Source of the DNA: Alphaproteobacteria bacterium
GTDB lineage: Bacteria; Pseudomonadota; Alphaproteobacteria; Micropepsales; Micropepsaceae
Assembly: GCA_015654635.1 (NCBI GenBank)
Contig: JAATGP010000064.1
Coordinates: forward strand, 88,366 to 152,365
DNA: 64,000 bases
Reading direction: 5' to 3'
Part shown: piece after piece, positions 34,881-44,234 of the stretch
Position numbering within the stretch: position 1 is the first letter of the stretch
Layout of the letters: each line of letters opens with the position of its first letter
Notes under the pieces: model-generated
Told to the model about the DNA's origin: nothing
Seen by the model: the letters and a program-made list of their open reading frames with translations, nothing else
The model's database searches: none
Made by a program: the position numbers and the translations under genes

Positions 34881-35879
34881 ATGAAAAAACTTGCGATTGC
34901 CCTCTTCGCTGCCGCGACGATGACCGCCGCGAATGCTGCGAATGTCACGCTGCTCAACGTCAGCTACGATCCGACGCGCGAACTCTACAAAGATGTCAAC
35001 GCCGCATTCGCGGCGCAGTGGAAAGCCAAGACCGGCGATACCGTCACCATCAACCAGAGCCATGGCGGTTCGGGCGCCCAAGCCCGCGCCGTGATCGATG
35101 GGCTGGACGCCGATGTGGTGACGCTGGCGCTGGCCTATGACATCGATGCGATTTCGCAGAAGGCCAAGCTGTTGCCGCCGACCTGGCAGAAGCGCCTGCC
35201 GGAAAATGCCACACCCTATACTTCGACCATCGTGTTTCTGGTGCGCAAAGGCAATCCGTGGAAGATCCATGAATGGCCAGACCTCATCAAACCCGGCATT
35301 CAGGTGATCACCTCCAATCCCAAAACCTCGGGCGGGGCGCGCTGGTCTTATCTTGCGGCTTGGGCCTATGCGCAGAAAGCCCCTGGCGGCAACACGGAAA
35401 AGGCCAAAGCGTTTGTGCAGGCCCTTTATAAGCATGTGCCCGTGCTCGACACCGGTGCCCGCGGCGCGACGACGACTTTTGTGCAGCGCGGTATCGGTGA
35501 TGTGCTGCTGTCCTGGGAAAACGAAGCCCAGCTGGCACTGAAGGAATACGGCCCGGACAAGTTTGAAGTGGTTTATCCCAAAGTCTCGATCCTGGCCGAG
35601 CCGCCGGTGGCTGTGCTGGACAAGAATGTCGATCGCCACAAGACCCGCGCCGTGGCCGAGGCCTATCTGCAATTCCTCTATACCAAGCAGGCGCAGGAGA
35701 TCGAAGCCAAGAACTTCTATCGCCCGCGCGATCCCGAGGTGCTGAAGGCCTATGCCAGGAACTTCCCCGCCATCACCCTCTACAATATTGAGGACGTCTT
35801 CGGTGGCTGGACCAAGGCACAGGCGACGCACTTTGCCGATGGCGGCGTCTTCGATCAGATCTATAAGCCGGGCCAATGA
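34881..35879 (+). CDS. sbp: Sulfate/thiosulfate-binding periplasmic protein
   Basis: A 332-residue substrate-binding protein for the CysTWA importer. Signal peptide [19 protein letters not shown]. The mature start [20 protein letters not shown] and the ligand-loop [27 protein letters not shown] are typical of Sbp/CysP. I chose the ATG at 34881 because AAGGA precedes it and the signal peptide starts there. The stop overlaps the cysT start (ATGA). Sbp and CysP cannot be separated by sequence alone. Confidence 0.94.
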   Translation: MKKLAIALFAAATMTAANAANVTLLNVSYDPTRELYKDVNAAFAAQWKAKTGDTVTINQSHGGSGAQARAVIDGLDADVVTLALAYDIDAISQKAKLLPPTWQKRLPENATPYTSTIVFLVRKGNPWKIHEWPDLIKPGIQVITSNPKTSGGARWSYLAAWAYAQKAPGGNTEKAKAFVQALYKHVPVLDTGARGATTTFVQRGIGDVLLSWENEAQLALKEYGPDKFEVVYPKVSILAEPPVAVLDKNVDRHKTRAVAEAYLQFLYTKQAQEIEAKNFYRPRDPEVLKAYARNFPAITLYNIEDVFGGWTKAQATHFADGGVFDQIYKPGQ

Positions 35880-36715
35880 GCGCTGTTGGGGCTTCTCGTT
35901 GGCGGAACCCGAGTGCATTGCCCGGCTTCGGGCTTTCACTCGGGTTCACGCTCTTTTATCTGTCGGTCATTGTTCTGATCCCGATTGCGGCGCTGATCAT
36001 TCGGCCATGGTCGGCCGGGTTCAGCGGCTTCTGGCATGTGCTGAGCGATCCGCGCGTCCTGGCGGCGTTGCGACTGTCCTTCGGCGGAGCGGCTATCGCT
36101 GCCTTGATCAATGCCATTACTGGCCCGATCATCGCCTGGGTTCTGGTGCGCTATTCCTTTCCGGGAAAACGGATTCTCGACGCGCTGATCGACCTGCCCT
36201 TCGCTTTGCCCACAGCGGTCGCGGGCATTGCGCTTTCGACGCTCTATTCGACGAATGGCTGGCTGGGCGAACCGCTCAGCCATCTTGGCATTCGCATCGC
36301 CTATACACCCGCTGGCGTGGTCTTAGCGCTGACCTTCATTGGCCTGCCCTTTGTGGTGCGGACTATTCAACCGGTGCTGACCGATCTTAGCCGGGAGCCG
36401 GAAGAAGCCGCTGCCACACTGGGGGCCACGCGCTTTCAAACCCTGACACGGGTGGTGCTGCCTTCTCTGATGCCCGCACTGTTGACCGGCGCCACGCTGG
36501 CTTTTGCGCGCGCTGTTGGGGAATATGGTTCGGTCATCTTCATCGCGGGCAATATCCCCGCCGTGTCAGAGATCGCACCGCTGCTGATCATCGTAAAGCT
36601 CGAACAATATGACTATGCCGGAGCGGCAGCGATTGGCGTTATCATGCTGGCGGCATCTTTTGTGCTGATCTTCGCGCTGAACCTTCTGCAGAACTGGATC
36701 GGAGAGCGGCGATGA
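35876..36715 (+). CDS. cysT: Sulfate ABC transporter permease CysT (CysU)
   Basis: A 279-residue inner-membrane permease with six predicted helices and the cytoplasmic EAA loop ([21 protein letters not shown]), which docks on CysA. The leader [25 protein letters not shown] is typical of CysT. Its ATG overlaps the sbp stop and its stop overlaps the cysW start, so the three are translationally coupled. Confidence 0.95.
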   Translation: MSAVGASRWRNPSALPGFGLSLGFTLFYLSVIVLIPIAALIIRPWSAGFSGFWHVLSDPRVLAALRLSFGGAAIAALINAITGPIIAWVLVRYSFPGKRILDALIDLPFALPTAVAGIALSTLYSTNGWLGEPLSHLGIRIAYTPAGVVLALTFIGLPFVVRTIQPVLTDLSREPEEAAATLGATRFQTLTRVVLPSLMPALLTGATLAFARAVGEYGSVIFIAGNIPAVSEIAPLLIIVKLEQYDYAGAAAIGVIMLAASFVLIFALNLLQNWIGERR

Positions 36716-37557
36716 GAAGACGGTATCCGACCCAAGATCATCCCCTCCTGCGCATTGGCCTTACCGCGGTCGCCGTCGGCGTGATCGGCCTTTTTCTGCT
36801 GTTTCCGCTTGCCACCGTCTTTTCCGAGGCTTTGTCCAAAGGGATCGCCGCCGCATGGGAGGCATTGAAGGAGCCCGACGCCCGCTCGGCCATCAGGCTG
36901 ACCTTGCTGGTGGCGGCGATTGCGGTGCCGTTGAATGCGGTGTTCGGCATTGCCGCCTCTTGGGCGATTGCCAAATTCGATTTTCGCGGCAAACAATTTC
37001 TGACCACCTTGATCGATCTGCCGTTTTCGATTTCGCCAGTGGTCTCGGGCCTCATCTATGTGCTGATCTTCGGACTGCAAGGCTGGTTCGGCGACAGTCT
37101 GCGCGACGCCAATATCAAAATCATCTTCGCGCTTCCCGGCATTGTGCTCGCTACCGTCTTCGTCACCTTTCCCTTTGTGGCGCGCGAACTGATCCCCTTG
37201 ATGACCGATCAGGGCCGCGATGAGGAAGAAGCCGCAACCTCGCTTGGCGCTTCGGGATGGCAGACTTTCTTGCATGTCACCTTGCCCAACATCAAATGGG
37301 GCCTACTCTACGGGGTGCTGCTCTGCAACGCGCGCGCCATGGGTGAATTCGGCGCCGTTTCGGTCGTGAGCGGTCATATCCGCGGCCTCACCAATACGAT
37401 GCCGCTGCATGTCGAAGTGCTCTACAACGATTATCAATATGTCGGTGCCTTTACCATTGCCTCGGTATTGGCGCTGCTGGCCATCGTCACGCTGGTGCTC
37501 AAATCGCTTCTGGAATGGCGTTACGCAGACGAGATCGCCGCTACCCACCGGCACTGA
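36712..37557 (+). CDS. cysW: Sulfate ABC transporter permease CysW
   Basis: A 281-residue partner permease of CysT. It has six predicted helices, an EAA loop ([22 protein letters not shown]) and the CysW-typical [22 protein letters not shown]. The ATG overlaps the cysT stop. cysA follows after 25 bp. Confidence 0.95.
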   Translation: MRRRYPTQDHPLLRIGLTAVAVGVIGLFLLFPLATVFSEALSKGIAAAWEALKEPDARSAIRLTLLVAAIAVPLNAVFGIAASWAIAKFDFRGKQFLTTLIDLPFSISPVVSGLIYVLIFGLQGWFGDSLRDANIKIIFALPGIVLATVFVTFPFVARELIPLMTDQGRDEEEAATSLGASGWQTFLHVTLPNIKWGLLYGVLLCNARAMGEFGAVSVVSGHIRGLTNTMPLHVEVLYNDYQYVGAFTIASVLALLAIVTLVLKSLLEWRYADEIAATHRH

Positions 37558-37582
37558 TGGTGATATTTTGACGGAGTATGTG

Positions 37583-38353
37583 ATGAGTTTGGTGGTTGAT
37601 TCAGTCGCGAAATGTTTCGAGCGCTTTCCCGCCCTGAACGGCGTCAGCCTGACCGTGCCGCAAGGCGCGTTTCTGGCCCTGGTGGGGCCATCGGGTTCGG
37701 GCAAGACGACCCTCTTGCGCATCTTGGGCGGGCTCGAATTTCCCGATTCCGGCAGTGTGCACTTTGCCGATCTCAATTGGCTGGAAGTGCCGGCACGCCA
37801 GCGCCGTGCGGGGTTCGTTTTCCAGCAATATGCCCTCTTCAAGCATATGACCGTCGAGAAGAACATCGCCTTTGGCCTGACGGTGCGACCGCGGCACGAA
37901 CGGCCGGCAAGGAAGGAAATTGTCCGCCGGGTGGAAGAACTTCTGACGCTGGTGCAGCTTGAGGGGCTGGGCAAGCGCTATCCCAATCAGCTTTCGGGTG
38001 GCCAGCGCCAGCGCGTGGCCCTCGCCCGCGCGCTCGCCATTGAGCCGCGCATGCTGCTGTTAGACGAGCCCTTCGGGGCATTGGACGCGAAAGTGCGCAA
38101 GGAATTGCGCGTCTGGCTGCGCGCCTTGCATGAGAAGATGGGCATTACGACGGTATTCGTCACCCACGATCAAGACGAAGCCTTTGCACTGGCCGATCTG
38201 GTGGCGATCATGAATGCCGGGCGTATCGAACAATATGGCACGCCCGCCGATGTCCGCCGCTCGCCGAAGACCCCGTTTGTCGCGGAATTCCTCGAAACCG
38301 GCCCGCAGCAAAACGCGACCGTGCAGCCGCGTGCCCTCAACGGTCACTCCTGA
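37583..38353 (+). CDS. cysA: Sulfate ABC transporter ATPase CysA, short form
   Basis: A 256-residue ATPase with Walker [10 protein letters not shown], signature [16 protein letters not shown], Walker [13 protein letters not shown] and switch histidine VTHDQDEA. It powers CysTW. Common CysA proteins have about 330-365 residues; here the protein ends soon after the nucleotide-binding domain, so the C-terminal regulatory (TOBE-like) region is missing. I chose the ATG at 37583 behind ACGGAG; the open frame upstream overlaps cysW. The last 10 bp overlap the convergent gene at 38344. Confidence 0.93.
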   Translation: MSLVVDSVAKCFERFPALNGVSLTVPQGAFLALVGPSGSGKTTLLRILGGLEFPDSGSVHFADLNWLEVPARQRRAGFVFQQYALFKHMTVEKNIAFGLTVRPRHERPARKEIVRRVEELLTLVQLEGLGKRYPNQLSGGQRQRVALARALAIEPRMLLLDEPFGALDAKVRKELRVWLRALHEKMGITTVFVTHDQDEAFALADLVAIMNAGRIEQYGTPADVRRSPKTPFVAEFLETGPQQNATVQPRALNGHS

Positions 38354-38841
38354 GGATCTTTGGCGCGATCGAGGGCATAATGGGCGCGCACGGAGGCAAG
38401 CCCGGCCAGCATATGCGCGGCTTCCGTTTCCGAAATTTCCGCCGCTCCGGGCGTGACCAAACGCATGGCACGCAGATGGACGCTGACCGGCGCCACCTCT
38501 TCGATGCCGTTCTCGATCATGCCGATCACCAAATCGCAGAAGCGCTTGACCACGGTATCGAGGCGATCGAAACCATAAGTGCCGGACAGGGTTAGAATTT
38601 GGCTGGCTCGTCGCAGCATGGCGTCGAGATCGGGGCCCGTTATACGTTGCCCGCCGCCTGCCGTGAGAATGGCTTCCAGTGCAGCGATCTCACCGGGAAT
38701 GGCCCCGACGAATTCCTCACGCAAATTTTCGACGTTCATGCTCGCCGCCTTCAAGGCGAGGCCGCGCGACACACCGCCTTTTTTGCGCAAGAGCTGCCCC
38801 AACCGGTTGGGCACGGCAGTGATAATCACTTTGGAGGTCAT
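38344..38841 (-). CDS. CheE-like small helical protein, diverged paralogue of 43110-43637
   Basis: A 165-residue, mainly helical protein of unknown function. It is a paralogue of the last gene of the chemotaxis operon (43110-43637). Both share LTLSGT-(Y/F)-G-x3-LD-x-VVK-x-FCDL-x2-GM, then AP-x2-VHL-x-AMRLV and a helical end. The ATG overlaps the stop of the receiver gene at 38838, exactly as the corresponding pair in the operon overlaps. It has diverged at the N-terminus. The name CheE is based on gene order only, so I give no symbol. It may act on, or be controlled by, its receiver partner. Confidence 0.7.
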   Translation of the reverse strand: MTSKVIITAVPNRLGQLLRKKGGVSRGLALKAASMNVENLREEFVGAIPGEIAALEAILTAGGGQRITGPDLDAMLRRASQILTLSGTYGFDRLDTVVKRFCDLVIGMIENGIEEVAPVSVHLRAMRLVTPGAAEISETEAAHMLAGLASVRAHYALDRAKDPQE

Positions 38842-39374
38842 CGGGATGGTGCCGGGGGCTGTACAAAGTCATCGGCCACGTGATCGGAGGCGCGCCGGGC
38901 GAGACCTGACGCAGGCTCGAAAGCCCGAAAGCGCCGGTCCGGCCCAGCAAAGTCATCGGCATCGATAAAGGGGCGGTCGGTCTTGGCAGCAAAAAGGACA
39001 TGATCGAACAATGTGGCTGGAGAAACCGGCTTGCGCACCACGCTGCTGACGCCCGCATCCCTGGCCCGGGTGACACGCGAAAACTGGGTGTAACCGGTTA
39101 GTACCACCACCGGCATGTAGCGAATCTTGGTGTCGCTGTGACGACGCACCCAGCGCACCAACTCGGCCAGTTGCATATCAGGCAGCATGCTCTCACTGAT
39201 TAAGAGGTGGAATTGGCCACCGGCCAGCAGCTTCTTGGCCGCTTCGCCCGAACCGATGATGATGTGATTGTTCAGACCGAAGCCGCGTAGAATCTGGCTG
39301 ATAATACTCGTGGAAAAACGGTCGTGATCGACCACGAGGGCCGAAATCTCCGAGAAGTTGAATTTTCTAGCCAC
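38838..39374 (-). CDS. CheY-like receiver with Glu at the phosphoacceptor site
   Basis: A 178-residue protein: receiver domain at about 10-130, then an arginine-rich tail (GPDRRF, 144-149). It aligns without gaps with the operon receiver (43634-44218), 84 of 150 positions identical by my count. The acidic pair (Asp16, Asp18), Thr93 and Lys115 are kept, but the phosphoacceptor position carries Glu61 (LLISES) where the paralogue has Asp61 (LLICDA). It may therefore be locked in one state and not phosphorylated. Start codon GTG. It forms a pair with 38344-38841. The cluster lies next to the bkd operon and is divergent from it. Confidence 0.8.
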   Translation of the reverse strand: MARKFNFSEISALVVDHDRFSTSIISQILRGFGLNNHIIIGSGEAAKKLLAGGQFHLLISESMLPDMQLAELVRWVRRHSDTKIRYMPVVVLTGYTQFSRVTRARDAGVSSVVRKPVSPATLFDHVLFAAKTDRPFIDADDFAGPDRRFRAFEPASGLARRASDHVADDFVQPPAPSR

Positions 39375-39646
39375 GCCCGGGTAGGCCCAAACAGATCGCC
39401 ATCCTTGAGCATAGGGGCAAAGTGTTTAAGCCTTGGTTGCTTGCCGCCTACGCTGTGTGAAACAATGTACCGGCGATCATTCTTTGTCGCGATTACGCCT
39501 GCGCCGTTACGGAAGCTTGCAAGTGGGGCGGTTGTTATGGTCCGCACAAACGCACTAACATAAAGTTGCGCGAAAGGGATCGTGGCGACACACGACGCGC
39601 ATGATGTGTTATTGAATTTTTCATCGGAGCAACGGGAGCCCGCATC

Positions 39647-40879
39647 TTGCGTAACAGAGGCACGCTCAGCCTGCATATACCAGAGCCCCATAACCGCCCG
39701 GGCGACGCGCCTGACTTCAGCAATATTCTGATTCCACCCGCTGGGGCTCTCGAACGCCCACCCATAGACGCCAATGCGCGGGCGCTTTCGCCCTATGCCT
39801 ATACGCTGATCCGGGTGTTGGATGCGGAGGGACGGGCTGTTGGCGCCTGGAATCCGCATCTGGAGCCGCAGGCCCTGATAAAAGGCTTGCATGATATGAT
39901 GCTGACTCGCGCTTTCGACGAACGCATGTATCGCGTGCAACGGCAGGGAAAAATTTCGTTCTATGTGAAGTCAACCGGCGAGGAAGCCGTGAGCGTTGCC
40001 GCGGCGCACGCCGTCGAGGCCAGCGATATGTGTTTTCCGGCCTATCGCCAGCAAGGCTTTCTGATCGCCCGCGGCTATCCCCTCATCGACATGATGTGTC
40101 AGTGCTTCTCCAATGTCCGCGACCCCATCAAAGGCCGCCAGCTGCCGGTGATGTATTCGGCAAGCTCGCATAATTTCTTCACCGTCTCGGGCAATCTGGG
40201 CACCCAATTTCCTCAAGCCGTCGGCTGGGCGATGGCCTCGGCCTACAAAAACGACGACCGCATCGCCGTGAGCTTTATCGGCGATGGCACCACGGCGGAG
40301 GGCGATTTTCATCACGCGCTGAATTTTGCCGCCGTTTACCGCGCGCCGGTCGTCCTCAACGTCGTCAACAACCAGTGGGCCATATCAAGCTTCAACGGCA
40401 TTGCCTGCGGTGAGGAAGCAACCTTTGCCGCCCGCGCCATCGGCTATGGCCTGCCGGGCCTGCGCGTGGACGGCAATGATTTTCTCGCAGTCTATGCGGC
40501 GGAGCAATGGGCGGCGGAGCGGGCTCGCGCCAATTTGGGCGCCACGCTGATCGAGCATTATACCTATCGCGCCGAAGCCCATTCCACCAGCGACGATCCC
40601 AGCCGCTACCGCCCCACGGACGAGTGGCAGGCTTGGCCTTTGGGTGATCCCGTTGCGCGGCTGAAGCAGCATCTGATCCACATCGGCGCCTGGTCGGAAG
40701 CGGAGCATCAGGCCCTGAGCGATGAGATCGCCACTCTGACACGCGAGACCCAGCGTGAGGCAGAGACCATCGGCACACTGGCAACCGGCTCGCGGCCGGC
40801 CAAAGCCACCATGTTCGAAGACGTCTATGAAGAGATACCCTGGCACCTTCAAGCGCAGATGAAAGAGGCTGGGGTCTGA
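39647..40879 (+). CDS. bkdA1: Branched-chain 2-oxoacid dehydrogenase E1 alpha subunit
   Basis: A 410-residue ThDP-dependent subunit that decarboxylates the oxoacids derived from Val, Leu and Ile. The start SLHIPEPHNRPGDAPDFS matches the Pseudomonas BkdA1 N-terminus, and the ThDP motif reads GDGTTAEGDFHHALNFAAVYRAPVVLNVVNN in parts. HSTSDDPSRYR is the family phospho-loop region. The start is TTG at 39647 behind GGGAG; its correct N-terminus supports that choice. It begins the operon bkdA1-bkdA2-bkdB. Confidence 0.93.
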   Translation: MRNRGTLSLHIPEPHNRPGDAPDFSNILIPPAGALERPPIDANARALSPYAYTLIRVLDAEGRAVGAWNPHLEPQALIKGLHDMMLTRAFDERMYRVQRQGKISFYVKSTGEEAVSVAAAHAVEASDMCFPAYRQQGFLIARGYPLIDMMCQCFSNVRDPIKGRQLPVMYSASSHNFFTVSGNLGTQFPQAVGWAMASAYKNDDRIAVSFIGDGTTAEGDFHHALNFAAVYRAPVVLNVVNNQWAISSFNGIACGEEATFAARAIGYGLPGLRVDGNDFLAVYAAEQWAAERARANLGATLIEHYTYRAEAHSTSDDPSRYRPTDEWQAWPLGDPVARLKQHLIHIGAWSEAEHQALSDEIATLTRETQREAETIGTLATGSRPAKATMFEDVYEEIPWHLQAQMKEAGV

Positions 40880-40882
40880 CTC

Positions 40883-41896
40883 ATGACGGCGATGAACATG
40901 ATCCAAGCGCTGAATTCTGCGCTCGATGTGATGCTGGCAAAGGACCCCAATGTGCTCGTGTTCGGCCAGGATGTCGGCTATTTCGGCGGCGTCTTCCGGG
41001 CCACCGAGGGCCTGCAAAAAAAACATGGGATGACACGCTGCTTCGATGCACCGATTGCCGAATCCGGCTTGGTGGCGGTCGGCATCGGCATGAGCGTTTA
41101 TGGTCTGCGGCCTGTGGTGGAGATCCAATTCGCCGACTACATCTATCCCGCTTATGACCAGATCGTTTCGGAAGCAGCCCGCATTCGCTATCGCTCGGGC
41201 GGGGATTTTCATGTGCCGCTTACCATCCGCACCCCTTATGGCGGCGGCATTTATGGCGGCCAGACCCACAGCCAAAGTCCCGAAGCGCTGTTCACCCATG
41301 TGACGGGCCTGAAGACGGTGGTCCCTTCCAATCCGCGCGACGCCAAGGGCCTGTTGATAAGCGCCATCGAAGACAACGACCCGGTTATCTTCCTCGAACC
41401 CAAGCGGCTTTATAGCGGCCCCTTCGATGGCTATCACGACCGCCCGGTACAGCCTTGGTCCAAGCACGGGCTGAGCGAGGTGCCCGACGGCTATTATTCG
41501 GTACCGCTGGGCGAGGCGGCAGTGGTGCGCGAAGGCTCGGCCGTGACCGTGCTCTGCTATGGCACCATGGTGCATGTGGCGCTGGCTGCGGCAGAAGCCA
41601 CTGGCATCGATGCCGAGATCATCGATCTTAGAACCTTGATACCCCTCGACATCAAAGCCATTGTGCGCTCCGTACAAAAAACCGGACGCTGTGTGGTGGC
41701 GCATGAGGCCACACAGACCAGCGGCTATGGCGCCGAACTCAGCGCCTTGGTGCAGGAGCATTGCTTTTATCACCTGGAAGCTCCGGTGCAGCGTGTGACG
41801 GGTTGGGATACCCCCTATCCGCACGCCTTCGAATGGGATTACTTCCCCGGCCCCGACCGTGTGGCCGAGGGCATGCGTCGCGCCTTGGCGAGCTGA
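40883..41896 (+). CDS. bkdA2: Branched-chain 2-oxoacid dehydrogenase E1 beta subunit
   Basis: A 337-residue partner of E1 alpha. It has the transketolase-like pyrimidine-binding domain (VLVFGQDVGYFGGVFRATEGL; GLRPVVEIQFADYIYPAYDQI) and the C-terminal domain with AHEATQTSGYGAELSA. It follows bkdA1 by 3 bp. Length and motifs are normal for the family. Confidence 0.95.
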   Translation: MTAMNMIQALNSALDVMLAKDPNVLVFGQDVGYFGGVFRATEGLQKKHGMTRCFDAPIAESGLVAVGIGMSVYGLRPVVEIQFADYIYPAYDQIVSEAARIRYRSGGDFHVPLTIRTPYGGGIYGGQTHSQSPEALFTHVTGLKTVVPSNPRDAKGLLISAIEDNDPVIFLEPKRLYSGPFDGYHDRPVQPWSKHGLSEVPDGYYSVPLGEAAVVREGSAVTVLCYGTMVHVALAAAEATGIDAEIIDLRTLIPLDIKAIVRSVQKTGRCVVAHEATQTSGYGAELSALVQEHCFYHLEAPVQRVTGWDTPYPHAFEWDYFPGPDRVAEGMRRALAS

Positions 41897-41924
41897 CGGC
41901 AACTTTTTTTGACGAGGGCGGAAC

Positions 41925-43124
41925 ATGGGACGCTTTGTATTCAAATTGCCCGATGTGGGCGAAGGCACGGCAGAAGCCGAGATTGTGGCTTGGCACGTCG
42001 CCGTGGGTGACCAGGTGCGCGAGGATCAGCTTCTCGTCGATGTGATGACCGACAAAGCCACGGTCGAAATGACCTCACCCGTGGCCGGAACCATCATGGC
42101 GCTCAAGGCCAATCCGGGGGAAATGGCCACCGTGGGTGCGCCGCTGGTGGAATTCGAACTGGAAACGGCGCCGCGATCATCGCCGGAGCCTGTTGCCGCA
42201 ACCCCGCCAGAAGCAGCGCCTTTCCCGCAGCCGTCACCGCCCGAGCCGCCTCCAGGCGAAGCTGCGACTGCGCTCGCCGCGCCGGCCGTGCGCTTGCGCG
42301 CTGCGGATCTCGGCATAGATCTGCATCGGCTGCGAGGCAGCGGTCCGGCCGGGCGCATCACCCATGGCGATCTCGATGATTTTCTGGCAGGCGGCAGCAA
42401 GCCCGCGCCGCGCCCCACCCCCAACAATAGGGTGGAAGAGATCAAGCTGATCGGGCTGCGCCGCAAGATCGCCGAAAAAATGCAGGAGTCGAAGCGGCGC
42501 ATTCCACACGCCGGCTATGTCGAGGAAATCGACATGACGGAGCTGGAGAGCCTGCGGACGCATTTGAATGAGACCCGCCGCGGCGATCAACCCAAACTGA
42601 CCGTGCTTCCCTTCCTGATGCAGGCGCTGGTTCGCGCCCTGCCCGCTTTTCCACGCATCAACGCCCATTTTGACGATGAGGCGGGCATCATCCAGTGCTT
42701 CAAGGCGATCCATATCGGTATTGCTACACAAACCGATGCCGGGCTGATGGTTCCGGTTATCCGCCACGCCGACATGCTCGATCTGTGGCAAGCAGCGGCA
42801 GCCATTGCGACGATGGCCGCCAAAGCCCGTGAGGCTAAAGCGACGCGCGATGAGCTGAGTGGCTCAACGATCACCATCACCAGCCTCGGCGCGCTCGGCG
42901 GCATTGCCTCCACACCGATCATCAATCATCCCGAGGTGGCGATCATCGGACCCAATGCGATTGTGGACAGGCCCGTGGTCCGGGAGGGTCAAATCACCAT
43001 TCGCAAAATGATGAACCTGTCGTCCAGCTTCGATCACCGCGTGATCGACGGCGCCGATGCCGCCCAATTCGTCAAGCGCCTGAAGGCGCTGCTCGAACAT
43101 CCGGCGTTGTTATTTATGGCCTGA
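41925..43124 (+). CDS. bkdB: Branched-chain 2-oxoacid dehydrogenase E2 (lipoamide acyltransferase)
   Basis: A 399-residue core enzyme: a lipoyl domain with Lys44 in VMTDKATVEMTSP; a Pro/Ala/Glu linker; a peripheral subunit-binding domain (RLRAADLGIDLHRLRGSGPAGRI in parts); and the acyltransferase domain with the catalytic SFDHRVIDGADAAQF (HxxxDG). The gene for E3 (dihydrolipoamide dehydrogenase) does not follow, so E3 must be shared from another locus. Its 3' end overlaps the convergent cheE-like gene by 15 bp. Confidence 0.95.
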   Translation: MGRFVFKLPDVGEGTAEAEIVAWHVAVGDQVREDQLLVDVMTDKATVEMTSPVAGTIMALKANPGEMATVGAPLVEFELETAPRSSPEPVAATPPEAAPFPQPSPPEPPPGEAATALAAPAVRLRAADLGIDLHRLRGSGPAGRITHGDLDDFLAGGSKPAPRPTPNNRVEEIKLIGLRRKIAEKMQESKRRIPHAGYVEEIDMTELESLRTHLNETRRGDQPKLTVLPFLMQALVRALPAFPRINAHFDDEAGIIQCFKAIHIGIATQTDAGLMVPVIRHADMLDLWQAAAAIATMAAKAREAKATRDELSGSTITITSLGALGGIASTPIINHPEVAIIGPNAIVDRPVVREGQITIRKMMNLSSSFDHRVIDGADAAQFVKRLKALLEHPALLFMA

Positions 43125-43637
43125 GCACATAGCGACCGGGGCCGGAGCAAGCTCCGGCGGTTCCGGCGCATGGCCGTGAATGCCGTAATGCTCATGAATC
43201 CGCGATAGCTCCGCCAAGATCGCCACCGCATCGTCATCGCTAAGGTCGGCTTTGAAGACGAGACGCATCGCGCTCAAATGCACCTTCAGCGGCGCTGTCG
43301 TGGAGATCGCCTTATCCTTCATGCCGAAGGCAAGATCACAGAACTTCTTTACCACCGCATCGAGCGTTTCCGATCCGAAGGTTCCTGAAAGGGTCAGCAG
43401 CGGATCCACTTGATCCAGAATTTCGCCAAGACCCGCATCGCTGATGTGGTCGCCCGCCGAAGCAACAAGATGATCGAGCCGAGCGATTTCTACGGGCACC
43501 GCTTTCTCGCAGTCCTCACGCAATTCTTCGATCAGCGTCTGCGCCTCCTGGACCGCTTCCTCGCGGCTAATGCCACCCGGCATCGCCAGCAACTCGCCCA
43601 AGATGTTTTTGACGCGAATGATCTTACACCCGCTCAT
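43110..43637 (-). CDS. CheE-like protein at the end of the chemotaxis operon
   Basis: A 175-residue helical protein of unknown biochemical function. It holds the position of cheE in the Caulobacter operon order as I recall it. Shared core with its paralogue at 38344: LTLSGTFGSETLDAVVKKFC and APLKVHLSAMRLV. The C-terminus is extended and Pro-rich. The ATG overlaps the stop of the receiver gene (ATGA), so the two are co-translated and probably interact. I could not find a catalytic motif. Confidence 0.72.
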   Translation of the reverse strand: MSGCKIIRVKNILGELLAMPGGISREEAVQEAQTLIEELREDCEKAVPVEIARLDHLVASAGDHISDAGLGEILDQVDPLLTLSGTFGSETLDAVVKKFCDLAFGMKDKAISTTAPLKVHLSAMRLVFKADLSDDDAVAILAELSRIHEHYGIHGHAPEPPELAPAPVAMCSGHK

Positions 43638-44218
43638 TCAATTTCCACTTTCGTCGGTTTTAGGAGATTATCAACTTCGTCCTGCGACATGTTTGGTTCC
43701 ATGGCCAGGCCGATGTCGGTGGTCATATCCGTTTTACGCCGTCCGGCCCCATCCGGCGGCCCGGTATTCTTGAAGCGGCGATCCGGCCCGATGTAATTGT
43801 CGGTTTCGATGAAGGGCCGCTCGGTGCGCGCCGACCAGGCAATGTGATCGAACAATACATTGGGAGATACCGGCTTTCGCACCACGATATTGGCGCCTGA
43901 ATCTCTGAGTGTCACCACATTGGAAAACTGCGTGTAACCGGTAAGAACGACCACCGGCATGTATTTGATGTTCAGTGCGGGCTGGCGCCGGATCCATCTG
44001 ATGAGATCGCTGGCATGCGTGTCGGGTAGAATCGCATCGCAAATCAGAAGATCGAAATGTGCTGCGCCAAGCCTTCGCTTCGCTTCGTCGCCGGATTCTA
44101 TGATAACCTGCCGGCTGAGGCCGAAGCCCCGCAAAATCTGGCCCAAAATTTGGGTCGAATACTGATCCGCATCGACGACTAGCGCCTCGATCTGCGTAAA
44201 GTTCAGCCGTTCGACCAA
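43634..44218 (-). CDS. CheY-like receiver with Arg-rich tail (cheYIII position)
   Basis: A 194-residue receiver. It keeps the full phosphorylation set: Asp16/Asp18, phosphoacceptor Asp61 (LLICDAILPD), Thr93 and Lys115. After the domain comes RPFIETDNYIGPDRRF, then a tail of about 45 residues. Caulobacter CheY-like Cle proteins use an arginine-rich stretch to bind cyclic di-GMP and tune the motor; the GPDRRF segment could be comparable, which is an inference. The start codon is TTG, 17 bp after the upstream stop. It is coupled to the cheE-like gene. Confidence 0.82.
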   Translation of the reverse strand: MVERLNFTQIEALVVDADQYSTQILGQILRGFGLSRQVIIESGDEAKRRLGAAHFDLLICDAILPDTHASDLIRWIRRQPALNIKYMPVVVLTGYTQFSNVVTLRDSGANIVVRKPVSPNVLFDHIAWSARTERPFIETDNYIGPDRRFKNTGPPDGAGRRKTDMTTDIGLAMEPNMSQDEVDNLLKPTKVEIE

Positions 44219-44234
44219 AGCAGTGTACCGCGCG

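Noticed and set aside
40385..41968. 527-residue minus-strand open frame opposite bkdA1/bkdA2
   Set aside because: Shadow of two well-supported genes.
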